This document shows, piece after piece, positions 9,288 to 17,852 of a stretch of DNA of 64,000 bases. The translations under genes and the position numbers were made by a program. Every line of letters starts with the position of its first letter. Within the stretch, counting starts at the first letter, position 1. Source of the DNA: Pseudomonas yamanorum (GTDB taxonomy: Bacteria; Pseudomonadota; Gammaproteobacteria; Pseudomonadales; Pseudomonadaceae). The notes below the pieces were generated by a model that made no database searches, was not told where the DNA came from, and saw nothing but the letters and a program-made list of their open reading frames with translations. The stretch is from positions 124,001-188,000 of the forward strand of contig NZ_JACARE010000006.1 of NCBI RefSeq assembly GCF_013386765.1, given 5' to 3'.

Positions 9288-11585
9288 GTGATTATTTCCA
9301 ACGGGTTGTTCAGGGTGTGCGTGGCTGGGGCGTTGCTGGGGCTGAGTCTTTGCGCCACGGCGCGGGTGCAGGAACAACAGGCCTCGGCCGAGATTCGCCG
9401 TACCGGTTTTGGTGTCCCGCATATCCGGGCCAGCGACGAGCGCGGGCTGGGTTATGGCATCGGTTACGCCTACGCCCAGGACAACCTCTGCCTGTTGGCC
9501 AATGAGGTGGTGACGGTCAACGGCGAGCGCGCCAGGTACTTTGGCCCTGAGCAGGCCACCCTGGAAGGGCGCAACAACCTCACCAACGACGTGTTCTTCA
9601 CCTGGCTGAACACGCCCGAGGCCGTTGCGGCGTTCTGGAAGGCACAGACCCCGGCGATGCAGCAGCGCATCGAAGGGTATGTCGCCGGCTACAACCGTTA
9701 CCTCAAGGAGCGTACCGCCCAGGGTTTGCCGGCGCAGTGCCAGGCGGCATGGGTGCGGCCGATCACGGCTGAAGACCTGGTCAAGGTGACCCGCCGGCTG
9801 CTGGTGGAAGGTGGCGTCGGCCAGTTTGCCGAGGCCTTGGTGGGCGCCACGCCGCCGAATGCCGTCGCCCAAATGAACGCCAAGGCGTTTGAGGTGGCCG
9901 CCGCCAACCAGCAGCGTTTCGCCCTGGACCGCGGCAGCAACGCCGTTGCCGTGGGCCGCGACCGTTCGTTCAACGGCCGCGGCATGCTGCTGGCCAATCC
10001 GCATTTCCCTTGGGTGGGCGGCATGCGTTTCTACGAGATGCACCTGACCATTCCCGGCCAACTGGATGTGATGGGCGCTGCCTTGCCGGGCCTGCCGGTG
10101 ATCAACATCGGCTTCAACCAGCACGTGGCCTGGACCCACACGGTCGATACCTCCAAACACTTCACCCTGTACCGCCTGACCCTGGACCCGAAAGACCCGA
10201 CCCGCTACCTGCTGGACGGCAAATCCGTGCCCATGGACAAAGCCACGATCAAGGTGACGGTGAAAGCCGCCGACGGCACTACCAAGCAACAGTCCCGCAC
10301 CGTCTACAGCTCGCAGTTCGGCCCGGTGGTGCAATGGCCGGGCAAGCTGGACTGGGACAACAAATATGCCTTCAGCCTGCGGGATGCGAACCTGGGCAAC
10401 GACCGGGTGCTGCAACAGTGGTACGCGATGAACCGCGCCGCGAACCTCAAGGACCTGCAAGCCTCGGTGCACACCCTGCAAGGCATCCCGTGGGTCAACA
10501 CCGTGGCGGCGGATGACCAGGGCCAGAGCCTGTACATGAACCTGTCGGTGGTGCCGAACGTCAGCGCGAAAAAACTCGCGCAGTGCAGCGACCCGCGCGT
10601 CGGCCTGCAGTTCATCATGCTCGACGGCTCCCGCAGCGCCTGCGCCTGGGACATAGACCCGCGCGCCGCCCAGGCCGGGATCTTCCCGGCCGATCAACTG
10701 CCGCAACTTGAGCGCACCGACTATGTGCAGCACTCCAACGACTCGGCATGGCTGGTCAACCCCAAGGCTCCGTTGACCGGTTTCTCACCGGTGATCAGCC
10801 AGGAAAAAATCGGCCTGGGCCCGCGTGCCCGTTTCGCCTTGCAGCGCTTGCAGGAACTCGATAAGCAGCCGATCAAGGTCGTCGACTTGCAGAACATGAT
10901 CATGGACAACCAGGTGTACCTCGCCGGCCAGGTCATGCCTGACTTGCTGAAATTCTGCGCGGGTGCCGACGCCGGCGTGAAATCAGTGTGCGACAGCCTG
11001 AAAAGCTGGGACCAGCGGGCCAACCTCGACAGCGGCCTGGGCCTGGTGCACTTCATCAACCTGGCGGAGCAACTGGCACAGGCGCCCGATGCGTGGAAGG
11101 TGGGCTTCGACCCGGCACAACCCTTGACCACGCCGCGTGGGCTGGCAATTGAGCGGGCAGGGGTAGCCAAGGCACTGCGTGAAGCGATGCTGGCGTCAGC
11201 CGCCGACGTGGCCAAACGCGGGCTGACCGCCGACAGCCGCTGGGGTGATATCCAGGTCTCGGGCCAAACGCCGATCCATGGCGGCCCGCAAGAGCTGGGC
11301 GTGTACAACGCCATGCAAAGCGTGCCTCGGGCGGATGGCAAACGCGAGGTGGTCAGCGGCAGCAGCTACCTGCAGATCGTGACGTTTGACGAGAAGGGCC
11401 CGAAGGCCGAGGGCGTACTGGCGTTCTCCTTGTCCAGCGACCCGGCGTCGAAATACTTCAAGGACCAGACCCAGGCGTTCTCCGAGAAAAAGCTCAGCCC
11501 GCTGCCGTTTACCGAAGAGCAGATCAAGGCGGACCCGCAGTACCAATTGCAGGTTATCCGTGACAAGGAAGAGGCCGGGCGGTAG
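9288..11585 (+). CDS. pvdQ: Acyl-homoserine-lactone / pyoverdine acylase PvdQ
   Basis: 765 residues. The protein follows P. aeruginosa PvdQ along its length: signal peptide (about 1-26), alpha chain, an internal self-cleavage site before the nucleophilic serine in LDRGSNAVAVG (S217), then the beta chain with LLANPHFPW and NSNDSAWL. It is an Ntn-hydrolase of the periplasm that removes the fatty acyl group of pyoverdine precursors and can degrade long-chain quorum signals. The start is GTG at 9288 with GGAG upstream. It stands alone, not in a pyoverdine cluster, within this window. Confidence 0.93.
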   Translation: MIISNGLFRVCVAGALLGLSLCATARVQEQQASAEIRRTGFGVPHIRASDERGLGYGIGYAYAQDNLCLLANEVVTVNGERARYFGPEQATLEGRNNLTNDVFFTWLNTPEAVAAFWKAQTPAMQQRIEGYVAGYNRYLKERTAQGLPAQCQAAWVRPITAEDLVKVTRRLLVEGGVGQFAEALVGATPPNAVAQMNAKAFEVAAANQQRFALDRGSNAVAVGRDRSFNGRGMLLANPHFPWVGGMRFYEMHLTIPGQLDVMGAALPGLPVINIGFNQHVAWTHTVDTSKHFTLYRLTLDPKDPTRYLLDGKSVPMDKATIKVTVKAADGTTKQQSRTVYSSQFGPVVQWPGKLDWDNKYAFSLRDANLGNDRVLQQWYAMNRAANLKDLQASVHTLQGIPWVNTVAADDQGQSLYMNLSVVPNVSAKKLAQCSDPRVGLQFIMLDGSRSACAWDIDPRAAQAGIFPADQLPQLERTDYVQHSNDSAWLVNPKAPLTGFSPVISQEKIGLGPRARFALQRLQELDKQPIKVVDLQNMIMDNQVYLAGQVMPDLLKFCAGADAGVKSVCDSLKSWDQRANLDSGLGLVHFINLAEQLAQAPDAWKVGFDPAQPLTTPRGLAIERAGVAKALREAMLASAADVAKRGLTADSRWGDIQVSGQTPIHGGPQELGVYNAMQSVPRADGKREVVSGSSYLQIVTFDEKGPKAEGVLAFSLSSDPASKYFKDQTQAFSEKKLSPLPFTEEQIKADPQYQLQVIRDKEEAGR

Positions 11586-11606
11586 GGTAGCCCACGGGAA
11601 TCGATG

Positions 11607-11639
11607 CCCCTTGAGAGAATATTTTTTGAAATCAAGGGG
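11607..11639. other. Inverted repeat after pvdQ
   Basis: An 8-bp perfect inverted repeat, CCCCTTGA / TCAAGGGG, with a 17-base loop, 22 bases after the pvdQ stop. No T-run follows, so at best it is a weak terminator. Confidence 0.35.
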
Positions 11640-11798
11640 TTGCAAGCCCTGGCAAATGAGTACATAATTGCGCCCATCGAACGCACTGAAGCATTAAAAA
11701 CTTCAATGTTTTCAATGAGATAGAGTAGAGGCAAGCTTCACACAGCCCACTCAAGTTTGTATGCGGTGAATGTCGGTTGTAAGGCATTGATCGTTTGA

Positions 11799-11872
11799 GG
11801 CCGAGTAGCAAAATGGTTATGCAGCGGATTGCAAATCCGCCTACGCCGGTTCGATTCCGACCTCGGCCTCCA
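11799..11872 (+). tRNA. tRNA-Cys (GCA), prophage integration site
   Basis: 74 bases with encoded CCA. The acceptor halves GGCCGAG / CTCGGCC pair, the anticodon loop reads ATTGCAAAT with anticodon GCA, and the T arm contains GGTTCGATTCC. An intrinsic terminator follows. The 3' two-thirds is repeated at the far end of the prophage, which shows that the phage entered here and rebuilt the gene. Confidence 0.97.
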
Positions 11873-11919
11873 CTCTTAAAAACCCCGTAGATTAACGTCT
11901 ACGGGGTTTTTTATTGCCT
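11826..11919. repeat. Left attachment site (94-bp direct repeat with 57449-57542)
   Basis: Starts in the anticodon stem of tRNA-Cys and runs through the tRNA terminator to the bases TTATTGCCT. The identical 94 bases recur at 57449-57542. Sequences diverge at once on both outer sides, as expected for attL and attR of an integrated phage. A 94-bp identity block is long for an att core and includes the terminator, so the integrated phage restored both gene and terminator. Confidence 0.95.
11880..11913 (+). terminator. Intrinsic terminator of tRNA-Cys
   Basis: A 12-bp stem, AAACCCCGTAGA / TCTACGGGGTTT, a 6-base loop and a T-run. The same terminator is repeated at 57503-57535 in the right att site. 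Confidence 0.92.
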
Positions 11920-12223
11920 GTGACTTGGGATCACTTCCGCAATATTTACTATCGCTTCCGCAACTTGTCACCCTTTATATAAAAAAGCCACGGACGTCGG
12001 TCCCCGCCACGAGGCCCCTTGACCCGATACCATTCTGGTAGGCGGGCTCGACCAAAACTGGATTAGATAATGCTACATCGGTTTTTCCATGTGGCGTTGA
12101 TCCCTCAGCAGGTTACCGACTCAAAATCCTTAATATCCCCGTGGACAGCCGCTATGAAAGTTGTGATTATTCAACAATGCTAAAAGTTGAAAACCCAAAT
12201 TCAGATGGATGTGAGGATTGGCT
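11920..12223. other. Non-coding attachment-arm region
   Basis: About 300 bases between the left att core and the first prophage gene with no convincing gene. It holds two direct copies of CRCTTCCGCAA at 11932-11942 and 11953-11963, 21 bp apart (two helical turns), which is the layout of integrase arm-type sites. The same core TTCCGCAA is at 57337-57344 inside the right end, and its inverse TGCGGAA at 57400-57406. An AT-rich stretch leads into the next gene and should hold its promoter. Confidence 0.5.
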
Positions 12224-14671
12224 GTGGCAGGAAACAGAAAGGTCGTAAGCTTTTTTTTAGCGTCTCCAGGAGATTTGATTCCAGAGCGAAAAATTGCTAA
12301 ACAAGTTGCCGATGAACTGAACTCTATGCTTTCGATAAAGTTTAATATTCATATTGAGCTAGTCGGATGGGAGGATACGGTATCTAGTGCAGGAAGACCT
12401 CAAGAAATAATTAACCGTGACCTAGATCGGTGTGATGTTTTTATTGGGCTTGTTTGGAAGCGTTGGGGAAGCGCCCCCGATAATGAAAGTAAATATCAGT
12501 CGGGCTTTGAAGAAGAATTTACAATAGCTACAACTGGCAACAAACAAAAAAGAAAACCTTTGATAAGTCTTTTTTTCAAAAAGGTTGATGCACCAGCAAT
12601 GAGTGACCCTGGTGAGCAGTTGCAGAGAGTCATGAAATTTCGAAAGAGTATAATAGAAAATAAATCGTTGCTCTTTCAAGATTTCGAAAACTTGGATGAG
12701 TTTGAGGGCATAATTAGAAAATGTATTTCTAACTATGTTTTTGATCATATAGATTTAAATGATAATCATCCTCAAGCAACGCACACACCTGAAGCAGAAA
12801 TCGAAAAAAGTAGCAGCGAAAAAATTAACGAGAATTTTGATCAAGCCCCTATCAGGGGGCAGAGCGCCAACTTTATTCAGTCCATACTTCGTCGTAATGG
12901 GGATGCTTCTAGTAACGCGAAGTTGGAGCCATTTGAGGTTGCTCGGTTAAGGTTGATTTCAAATGGACTAGGCGATAGTCTGAATGATGTCATTTATCTA
13001 GGGCCGCATGATTGTAATTTGATATACAAAAATAAAGATGGGTGCGTGTTTGATAAGCATGAAGTGCTAGGCCTACTTCAAAGTGGAGCTAAAAATTTAC
13101 AATATCAAAATATCCCTTTGTGGTTTTGGCTGAAGCATCCGAAAAATGAACTCTATCATTTGGCTTTCTTAACACTAACGATACCTGATGATGGGCATGC
13201 GATAGTTAATTCTATCTTGGATGTGATGGCTCTGACAGAAACTGAAATTAAGGAGGATGATTTTTTAAAAAGGGAGAATTATTTAAATTTATGGTTTTCT
13301 GAAAAGAAGAACCCCTCTGTAAAAAATGCTGCCTTACGCTATCTTTGTGTAATGGGGGTTGTGGAAGATTTGGATACTATACACAAGGAGATTATCAAAA
13401 ACGATTCTCAGACCATTACATTGGCAAATGAGGCGTATATAACTATCAAGTTGCGTATAGGAGTGGGCTCCGCATTGAAGGCGATTGCTGAACTGCAGCC
13501 AGCTACATTAAGTGCGGAGCTTGTTGGGCGGATATTTTTTAATCATAGTCATATTTCGTCCGATGAATTAGATGCTGCTATGACCAACAGAAACAAATTG
13601 GTGCGAGAACGATCTATTGAATTGCTTATATTAAGGGGGCTTTTAGCGAATAATCTTGTGGAAGCCGTCCAGCAAGACCCAGAGCCTAGCGTAAGGGGGC
13701 TTGCAATAAAGTCTCTGCTAAATCAAGGGGCTAGCTTAAGCGAGGATGAAGCTAAAGCCATAATTATGAAGGATCGGTCTAAGCCGACCACTGAAGAAGA
13801 TGCTGTTTGGGTAAAATATCAGCCATTGGTCTTGTCCGCTATGGATAGCGATGAGTTGGAGAGGAGAACTCTTAAAAATTTACCCTTGATTCCCGATACC
13901 TATATTGAGCTTTGCCGAAGGAACATTGAAACGTCACGCCATGATTTGACTCGTAATTTGCTTGATAGATTCGAAGCTTTTTATAGTGAGAGGATTGTTG
14001 TCTGGGCGGAAAGTGCGGGCGGCGCGTCAGTTGATATCATTAAGCAATTTGATTCTATAAAAAATCATATTATAGGTAAATTTGTACGTAAGTCCCTCAC
14101 GGTTCTAATTGAAACGAAGTCGAAAAAAGATGTTGCAGTTGTTCGTGCTTCTCTCTCAGATCCCACGGTCGTTCCGATAGTTGCGGATCTGGAGTATTTA
14201 TATCAATTTGGTGAGTGGCAAGATATTCCTCTCGTTATGTCTTTGGTAGACAGGTTTAAACTTGATGATAGTGGATCGCTACTAAGTGGTTTTGGGATTC
14301 CACGAAATGCACAAGCCTTAGCTGTTAAAATTTTGCTGAAGCTCGGCAAGAATAGACTGGCAGATATCTTGAAGCTAGAATGCTCTCTTAGGGTTAAGCG
14401 TCACTTGATTTGCTCTATTAATGATAAAGAGTTTGTCAGTATTGATGATGACGTTATTCTAAGTGTGCTTCAGGATTCCGATGATGAAGTTCGTAAGAAT
14501 TGTGCGCTCAAATGCGCTAAAACATACTCGAAAAATCGGCTGTCTTCACTTCTTGATAGGTATAATGAAGAAGAACAGTCGTTTTACAATGTGATTTATT
14601 GGCTGGATTTTGGTCTGTATGGTTCAAGGGGCCAAGTCAGAAATGTCTGTAGAAAAACATTCATACTTTAA
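12224..14671 (+). CDS. DUF4062 (TIR-like) protein with HEAT-like repeat tail, putative phage defence
   Basis: 815 residues from GTG at 12224 (GAGGA 6 bases upstream); a TTG at 12218 is possible but too close to the ribosome site. Residues 1 to about 155 match DUF4062: FFLASPGDLIPERK at the start, then VELVGWED-like and RPQEIINRDLDRCDVFIGLVWKRWG motifs. DUF4062 is a Rossmann-type domain related to TIR/SEFIR and also found in the NLR-like animal proteins TEP1 and NWD1. The rest is helical, with HEAT-like units such as VRERSIELLILRGLL, PSVRGLAIKSLL and DDEVRKNCALKCAKTYS, likely a sensor or scaffold. The gene is much more AT-rich than the phage core and sits between att and integrase, a usual cargo site. 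A role in defence is inferred, not shown. Confidence 0.7.
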   Translation: MAGNRKVVSFFLASPGDLIPERKIAKQVADELNSMLSIKFNIHIELVGWEDTVSSAGRPQEIINRDLDRCDVFIGLVWKRWGSAPDNESKYQSGFEEEFTIATTGNKQKRKPLISLFFKKVDAPAMSDPGEQLQRVMKFRKSIIENKSLLFQDFENLDEFEGIIRKCISNYVFDHIDLNDNHPQATHTPEAEIEKSSSEKINENFDQAPIRGQSANFIQSILRRNGDASSNAKLEPFEVARLRLISNGLGDSLNDVIYLGPHDCNLIYKNKDGCVFDKHEVLGLLQSGAKNLQYQNIPLWFWLKHPKNELYHLAFLTLTIPDDGHAIVNSILDVMALTETEIKEDDFLKRENYLNLWFSEKKNPSVKNAALRYLCVMGVVEDLDTIHKEIIKNDSQTITLANEAYITIKLRIGVGSALKAIAELQPATLSAELVGRIFFNHSHISSDELDAAMTNRNKLVRERSIELLILRGLLANNLVEAVQQDPEPSVRGLAIKSLLNQGASLSEDEAKAIIMKDRSKPTTEEDAVWVKYQPLVLSAMDSDELERRTLKNLPLIPDTYIELCRRNIETSRHDLTRNLLDRFEAFYSERIVVWAESAGGASVDIIKQFDSIKNHIIGKFVRKSLTVLIETKSKKDVAVVRASLSDPTVVPIVADLEYLYQFGEWQDIPLVMSLVDRFKLDDSGSLLSGFGIPRNAQALAVKILLKLGKNRLADILKLECSLRVKRHLICSINDKEFVSIDDDVILSVLQDSDDEVRKNCALKCAKTYSKNRLSSLLDRYNEEEQSFYNVIYWLDFGLYGSRGQVRNVCRKTFIL

Positions 14672-14694
14672 CTTGGCGATTGATTGTTATGCTC

Positions 14695-14722
14695 TTCAGT
14701 CATTGGCGTGCCAATGACTGAA
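14695..14722. other. Perfect inverted repeat between convergent genes
   Basis: TTCAGTCATTGGC / GCCAATGACTGAA, 13 bp perfect with a 2-base centre, lies between the end of the DUF4062 gene and the end of the integrase gene. Its place suggests a bidirectional terminator, but no T-run follows on either strand; the nearly uninterrupted symmetry would also suit a protein-binding site. Confidence 0.5.
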
Positions 14723-14750
14723 AGCTCTTGGGGATTTCCTCGTCTCTGGT

Positions 14751-15815
14751 TCATTTAGTAGGTCTAACTATTTCTCCAACTCGTCGGTATACTTTCTTGG
14801 TCATCTCCTCGGTTGAGTGACCTAATAATCGGCTTGCATGCGTCAACTCGATCTCGCTTGCAGCTTTAGGCCGGATGTCCTTGAACTGAAACTGACGAAT
14901 GCTCGTTGCCAGCGCGGGATCACCATCAGCTGACGCTTTGATTGCTGCCTTCTCTCGTGCGTCGTCCCACCGATTACGCAGCATCTGTTGGCTCATCCGA
15001 AGTCCAGACGCGTTAGTTATCAAGGTTGACGTGCGGATTCCATTGACGGCTCTGCGTTCTTGCAGGTCGTCGATGAAGCTACTCAGGCCGGATTGGATTC
15101 CGGCATCCTCCAAACGAAGACGGAGACGTTTTTCGGTCTTGCCCTGACCAATCAGCAAAAAGCCATTGTTCAAGTCGGTCGCTGCAATCTTGAGCACATC
15201 TGCGGGACGTTGGCCGGTCAGGTAGGCCAGATCCATCGCGTCCTTGAGCTCCTGTACCGCCTCCGCGTATACCGCGTTCCATACGGTTTCACCGGCATAA
15301 TAGTCCCGTGGCTTTTCCTTGTTGCGGCGAACGCCAAAGCAAGGGTTTGCTTTGTCAGTGAGCCCCCATTCGCGTGCAATGGTAAATGCATGGGAGAGCA
15401 GGGCGATCTCACGGTTGGCCCTCACCTTGGCTGTCCTGGCGTCACGGTACTGCGCTACTACTTGAGGCGTGATCGACTCAATGGGGGCGCTCTCAAATGC
15501 TCTTCTGAGTTGCTTGAGTTCTTTGCGGTTGTCGGACTGAGTGCGAATCGACTTCCCCGGGATGATTTCCTTTTCGTAGCGATCAAATACATAGCTCATC
15601 AGATGATTGGGCTTCGGTGGTGTCTTGCGTTCCAGTCTGGCCCACTCCACTTTGGCCTGGTCGAGGTCTGTACCGAGTGGGATTTCCTTCCGCTTCCCGT
15701 CGGCAGTTCTTCCATCGTAATAATACGATGTCCAAGTCTTTCCACTCTTACCCTTGCGAATGCGCCGTATCATCCGTGGCGGCAGATCTCGATTGGCTGT
15801 ACTTTTCTGGCGCAT
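14751..15815 (-). CDS. int: Phage tyrosine-type integrase
   Basis: 354 residues. An N-terminal arm-binding region and SAM-like core-binding domain (about 70-160) precede the catalytic domain. Likely catalytic residues are R203 (TGQRPADV), K226, R315 in a box reading FKDIRPKAAS (Lys in place of the usual His), H333 (LLGHSTEEM) and nucleophile Y343 (KKVYRR). It catalyses insertion at tRNA-Cys. It is the last gene of the leftward operon and directly follows the DUF4224 gene. Confidence 0.95.
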   Translation of the reverse strand: MRQKSTANRDLPPRMIRRIRKGKSGKTWTSYYYDGRTADGKRKEIPLGTDLDQAKVEWARLERKTPPKPNHLMSYVFDRYEKEIIPGKSIRTQSDNRKELKQLRRAFESAPIESITPQVVAQYRDARTAKVRANREIALLSHAFTIAREWGLTDKANPCFGVRRNKEKPRDYYAGETVWNAVYAEAVQELKDAMDLAYLTGQRPADVLKIAATDLNNGFLLIGQGKTEKRLRLRLEDAGIQSGLSSFIDDLQERRAVNGIRTSTLITNASGLRMSQQMLRNRWDDAREKAAIKASADGDPALATSIRQFQFKDIRPKAASEIELTHASRLLGHSTEEMTKKVYRRVGEIVRPTK

Positions 15816-15818
15816 TAG

Positions 15819-16058
15819 TCAGCTCACATTTGCGAGGTCGAGCGACCAGGTTTCAGTCACGACATTGGCAGCGGAAGGTTTGACACCTGACAGTTTCAGT
15901 CGAGCATAAACCCGACCTACTATTGGGCGGCGAGCGCCAGTCAGGACAAACTCCCAGCGGTTTTCGGTCAACCAGTGGATTTGCTTAGACGGGATTTGAT
16001 AGCCGGTGATGGTCGCCAATTCTTCGTCGGCCAGCGTTTCGCTTGGGATTTCCATCAT
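15819..16058 (-). CDS. DUF4224 protein, probable excisionase
   Basis: 79 residues. The sequence (LADEELATITGYQIPSKQIHWL) is the DUF4224 motif: a short helix-turn-helix-like unit nearly always found just upstream of phage integrase genes in proteobacterial prophages. The spacing here is 3 bases. It probably directs integrase toward excision, by position and size; this has not been shown for the family. Its start overlaps the stop of the preceding gene. Confidence 0.7.
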   Translation of the reverse strand: MMEIPSETLADEELATITGYQIPSKQIHWLTENRWEFVLTGARRPIVGRVYARLKLSGVKPSAANVVTETWSLDLANVS

Positions 16059-16375
16059 GCGGCTCTCTTGGTCAGATCTGTCGCGCCATTACCTAGGCCT
16101 GTTTTCTCTTCAGAAAGAAAGTCGGTAATGCCTGAAGCATGCGTATACCCCACGACAGGCTGCGCGAGCGGGCGTTCCTGAGCGTTTAGCGTTGCATTAG
16201 CGAGCGCTGCCCCGCGCAGCTTTTCGTGGGGTATAAGTGCCTCGGCGGTGGCGCTGGAAGAGGCAATATTGCCTGCTGCTGCGCAGCAGAAACTGTTTAT
16301 TTCCTGCGTGTCGACACTCACTGGTGTGCGGAGCAAAGCGGGCAGGGTGCTGATATTGTCCTGGTGGTTATTCAT
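16055..16375 (-). CDS. Phage protein of unknown function
   Basis: 106 residues from the ATG at 16375, which overlaps the TGA of the HD-domain gene (ATGA). Ala/Thr-rich, with no recognisable domain (LPALLRTPVSVDTQEINSF near the start). Overlaps on both sides show that it belongs to the leftward operon. Longer starts upstream lie inside the HD gene. Confidence 0.55.
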   Translation of the reverse strand: MNNHQDNISTLPALLRTPVSVDTQEINSFCCAAAGNIASSSATAEALIPHEKLRGAALANATLNAQERPLAQPVVGYTHASGITDFLSEEKTGLGNGATDLTKRAA

Positions 16376-16914
16376 GCCGCTTTCCTCTGGTGTTCGATAG
16401 CAAGTTGGTCCATCAGGCGCTGGTGGTAGGTGTTGCGTGCTTCTGCGGCTGACCATGGGCGAATGGTTTCAGCCATGGGCTCTATGCCGACCAAGCAATC
16501 CCAGATAGCCGGATCGGTTGGCATGAGGTCGCGGCGCTCGGTGGCCAACGCAATCAGGTCAGCCTGGTGTATGCATGCGGGTAGATCGAAGGCCAGGTCG
16601 AAGCACTCAGAGATTCGCCCCCACACGACGTCCTCAAATCCTCGGTAGTCAGGCATCCACTGTTTGAGTGGCCGGGTCATATCGCCCAGGTACGCCTCGG
16701 TCGCATCGTGGAGCAGGGCCGCCAACTTGTGTTCTTCCGGCACCAGCTCGGCGACGATGCAGCTGTGTTGTGCCACGCTGTAAAACTCGCGGGTGTGGCC
16801 GTTGAAGCGACACAGGTGGGCCAACGAGTGCGATATGTCCAGTGGGTCGATCATGTCGACTTCAGGTTCATAGACGTTGAAGTGCTTGCCGGTGAAGGTG
16901 AAGATGAAGTTCAT
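16372..16914 (-). CDS. HD-domain nucleotide phosphohydrolase (YfbR-like)
   Basis: 180 residues with HD-superfamily metal ligands: a histidine in REFYSVAQHS, the HD pair in ALLHDATEAYLGD, and a later aspartate in HQADLIALATERR. Similar phage proteins resemble the 5'-deoxynucleotidase YfbR and probably adjust nucleotide pools. It overlaps its neighbours by 4 bases on both sides in the leftward operon. Confidence 0.82.
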   Translation of the reverse strand: MNFIFTFTGKHFNVYEPEVDMIDPLDISHSLAHLCRFNGHTREFYSVAQHSCIVAELVPEEHKLAALLHDATEAYLGDMTRPLKQWMPDYRGFEDVVWGRISECFDLAFDLPACIHQADLIALATERRDLMPTDPAIWDCLVGIEPMAETIRPWSAAEARNTYHQRLMDQLAIEHQRKAA

Positions 16915-17309
16915 GCTGCATCCTCCAGCGTGAACGGATCCATTAGGGCAGCCATGCTCAGAGCCTTGTCGCGTAAGGCTAGTGCTTGCGTTGCCTGGCT
17001 TTCGGATCTCACTGCTCGGAAGGTGTCAGCCGCAAGCTTCAGCTTTTCGGCGATGGCCAACAGGGTGAGTCGATCTTGTGGTTGAAGATCCAAGATGAGT
17101 TGCAGGCGCCGGCATCGTTCGGTGACTTGCTCAAGTTCGGTAGCGCTTGCTGACTCGCCCTGGTCCATCCCTTCCATAAAGCCCTGAGCGTGGCCTTCCT
17201 CATAGCCCTCAGCTCGACCATCCGTTAAGCCGCCCTTGTAGCCGACCCAGTAGAGGATCCCAAGCGCGATAACGATGCCGATCAGTGCGTATATTTGAAT
17301 TGCAGTCAT
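16911..17309 (-). CDS. Membrane-anchored phage protein
   Basis: 132 residues. One N-terminal transmembrane helix (IYALIGIVIALGILYWVGY) is followed by a Gly-rich charged linker and a helical cytoplasmic part. No known function. It precedes the HD-domain gene with a 4-base overlap in the leftward operon. Confidence 0.65.
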   Translation of the reverse strand: MTAIQIYALIGIVIALGILYWVGYKGGLTDGRAEGYEEGHAQGFMEGMDQGESASATELEQVTERCRRLQLILDLQPQDRLTLLAIAEKLKLAADTFRAVRSESQATQALALRDKALSMAALMDPFTLEDAA

Positions 17310-17356
17310 GTGGTGTGCTCCTGGTGTTGTTGGCTGGTGGTGGCAGCCGTTGGGGG

Positions 17357-17683
17357 TTACTGGCCTTGCTCGGTTGAGTCGGTTTCTGGACGCGGCATGT
17401 CTTCATCTGCTCGGTAAGCGCGGATGTCGATCAGGGCCGCTACGTGTTTGATGTGGGCGTACCTCAATGCCTTGGCGCTGTGGTCCAGAGTGGTCACCGG
17501 CAGTTGGATGCGACCGGCGTTGATCGCCTCGATGAATGTCTTTTCATTGAGGTTCTTGAAGTAATGCACGCGCAGCTTTTCCAGTGGGATAAGCACGTCA
17601 CCGAAGAGTTGATGAAGCATCTCGACGGTCGCGATATCCGGCGCGGGTTGCAGCCGCAGCGGTGTTTGACTGTTGTTACTCAT
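17357..17683 (-). CDS. PrtN-like pyocin activator family protein
   Basis: 108 residues from the ATG at 17683. The central part (GDVLIPLEKLRVHYFKNLN, then INAGRIQLPVTTLDHSAKALRYAHIKHVAALID) follows the PrtN family: an N-terminal IPL stretch, a GRIxLP turn and a C-terminal HVxxxxxxID helix. PrtN activates pyocin genes in P. aeruginosa once the repressor PrtR is removed. Here it lies in the leftward early operon of a phage whose repressor is also PrtR-like (S24), so it may activate late genes. Confidence 0.75.
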   Translation of the reverse strand: MSNNSQTPLRLQPAPDIATVEMLHQLFGDVLIPLEKLRVHYFKNLNEKTFIEAINAGRIQLPVTTLDHSAKALRYAHIKHVAALIDIRAYRADEDMPRPETDSTEQGQ

Positions 17684-17852
17684 GGGGCTCGGCCTCCTTG
17701 CGTTTGAGTCGTGATGGATGGTTCCAGGCATTCAGGCAATGGCGCTTGGTCAGCTCCCGCAGATGCTCCGGCACTTCGAGGAGCGCGGCGTTGCGCTCCT
17801 CGCGTGTGCGCATGGCGACGATCTGGCGGGCGTACTCCCTAGGCCACGTCAC
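17676..17852 (-). CDS. Small phage protein
   Basis: 58 residues if started at GTG 17852, whose coding region overlaps the end of the preceding gene (stop at 17839) and so looks translationally coupled. The sequence (TWPREYARQIVAMRTREERNAALLEVPEHLRELTKRH) is a charged two-helix protein of a kind I recall from other Pseudomonas prophages. No function. An internal ATG would give a 45-residue version. Confidence 0.55.
   Translation of the reverse strand: MTWPREYARQIVAMRTREERNAALLEVPEHLRELTKRHCLNAWNHPSRLKRKEAEPHE

Noticed and set aside
9219..10733. Long open frame antisense to pvdQ
   Set aside because: Composition (His/Gly/Arg-rich) is that of a shadow of a GC-rich gene, and the plus-strand protein aligns with PvdQ along its length.
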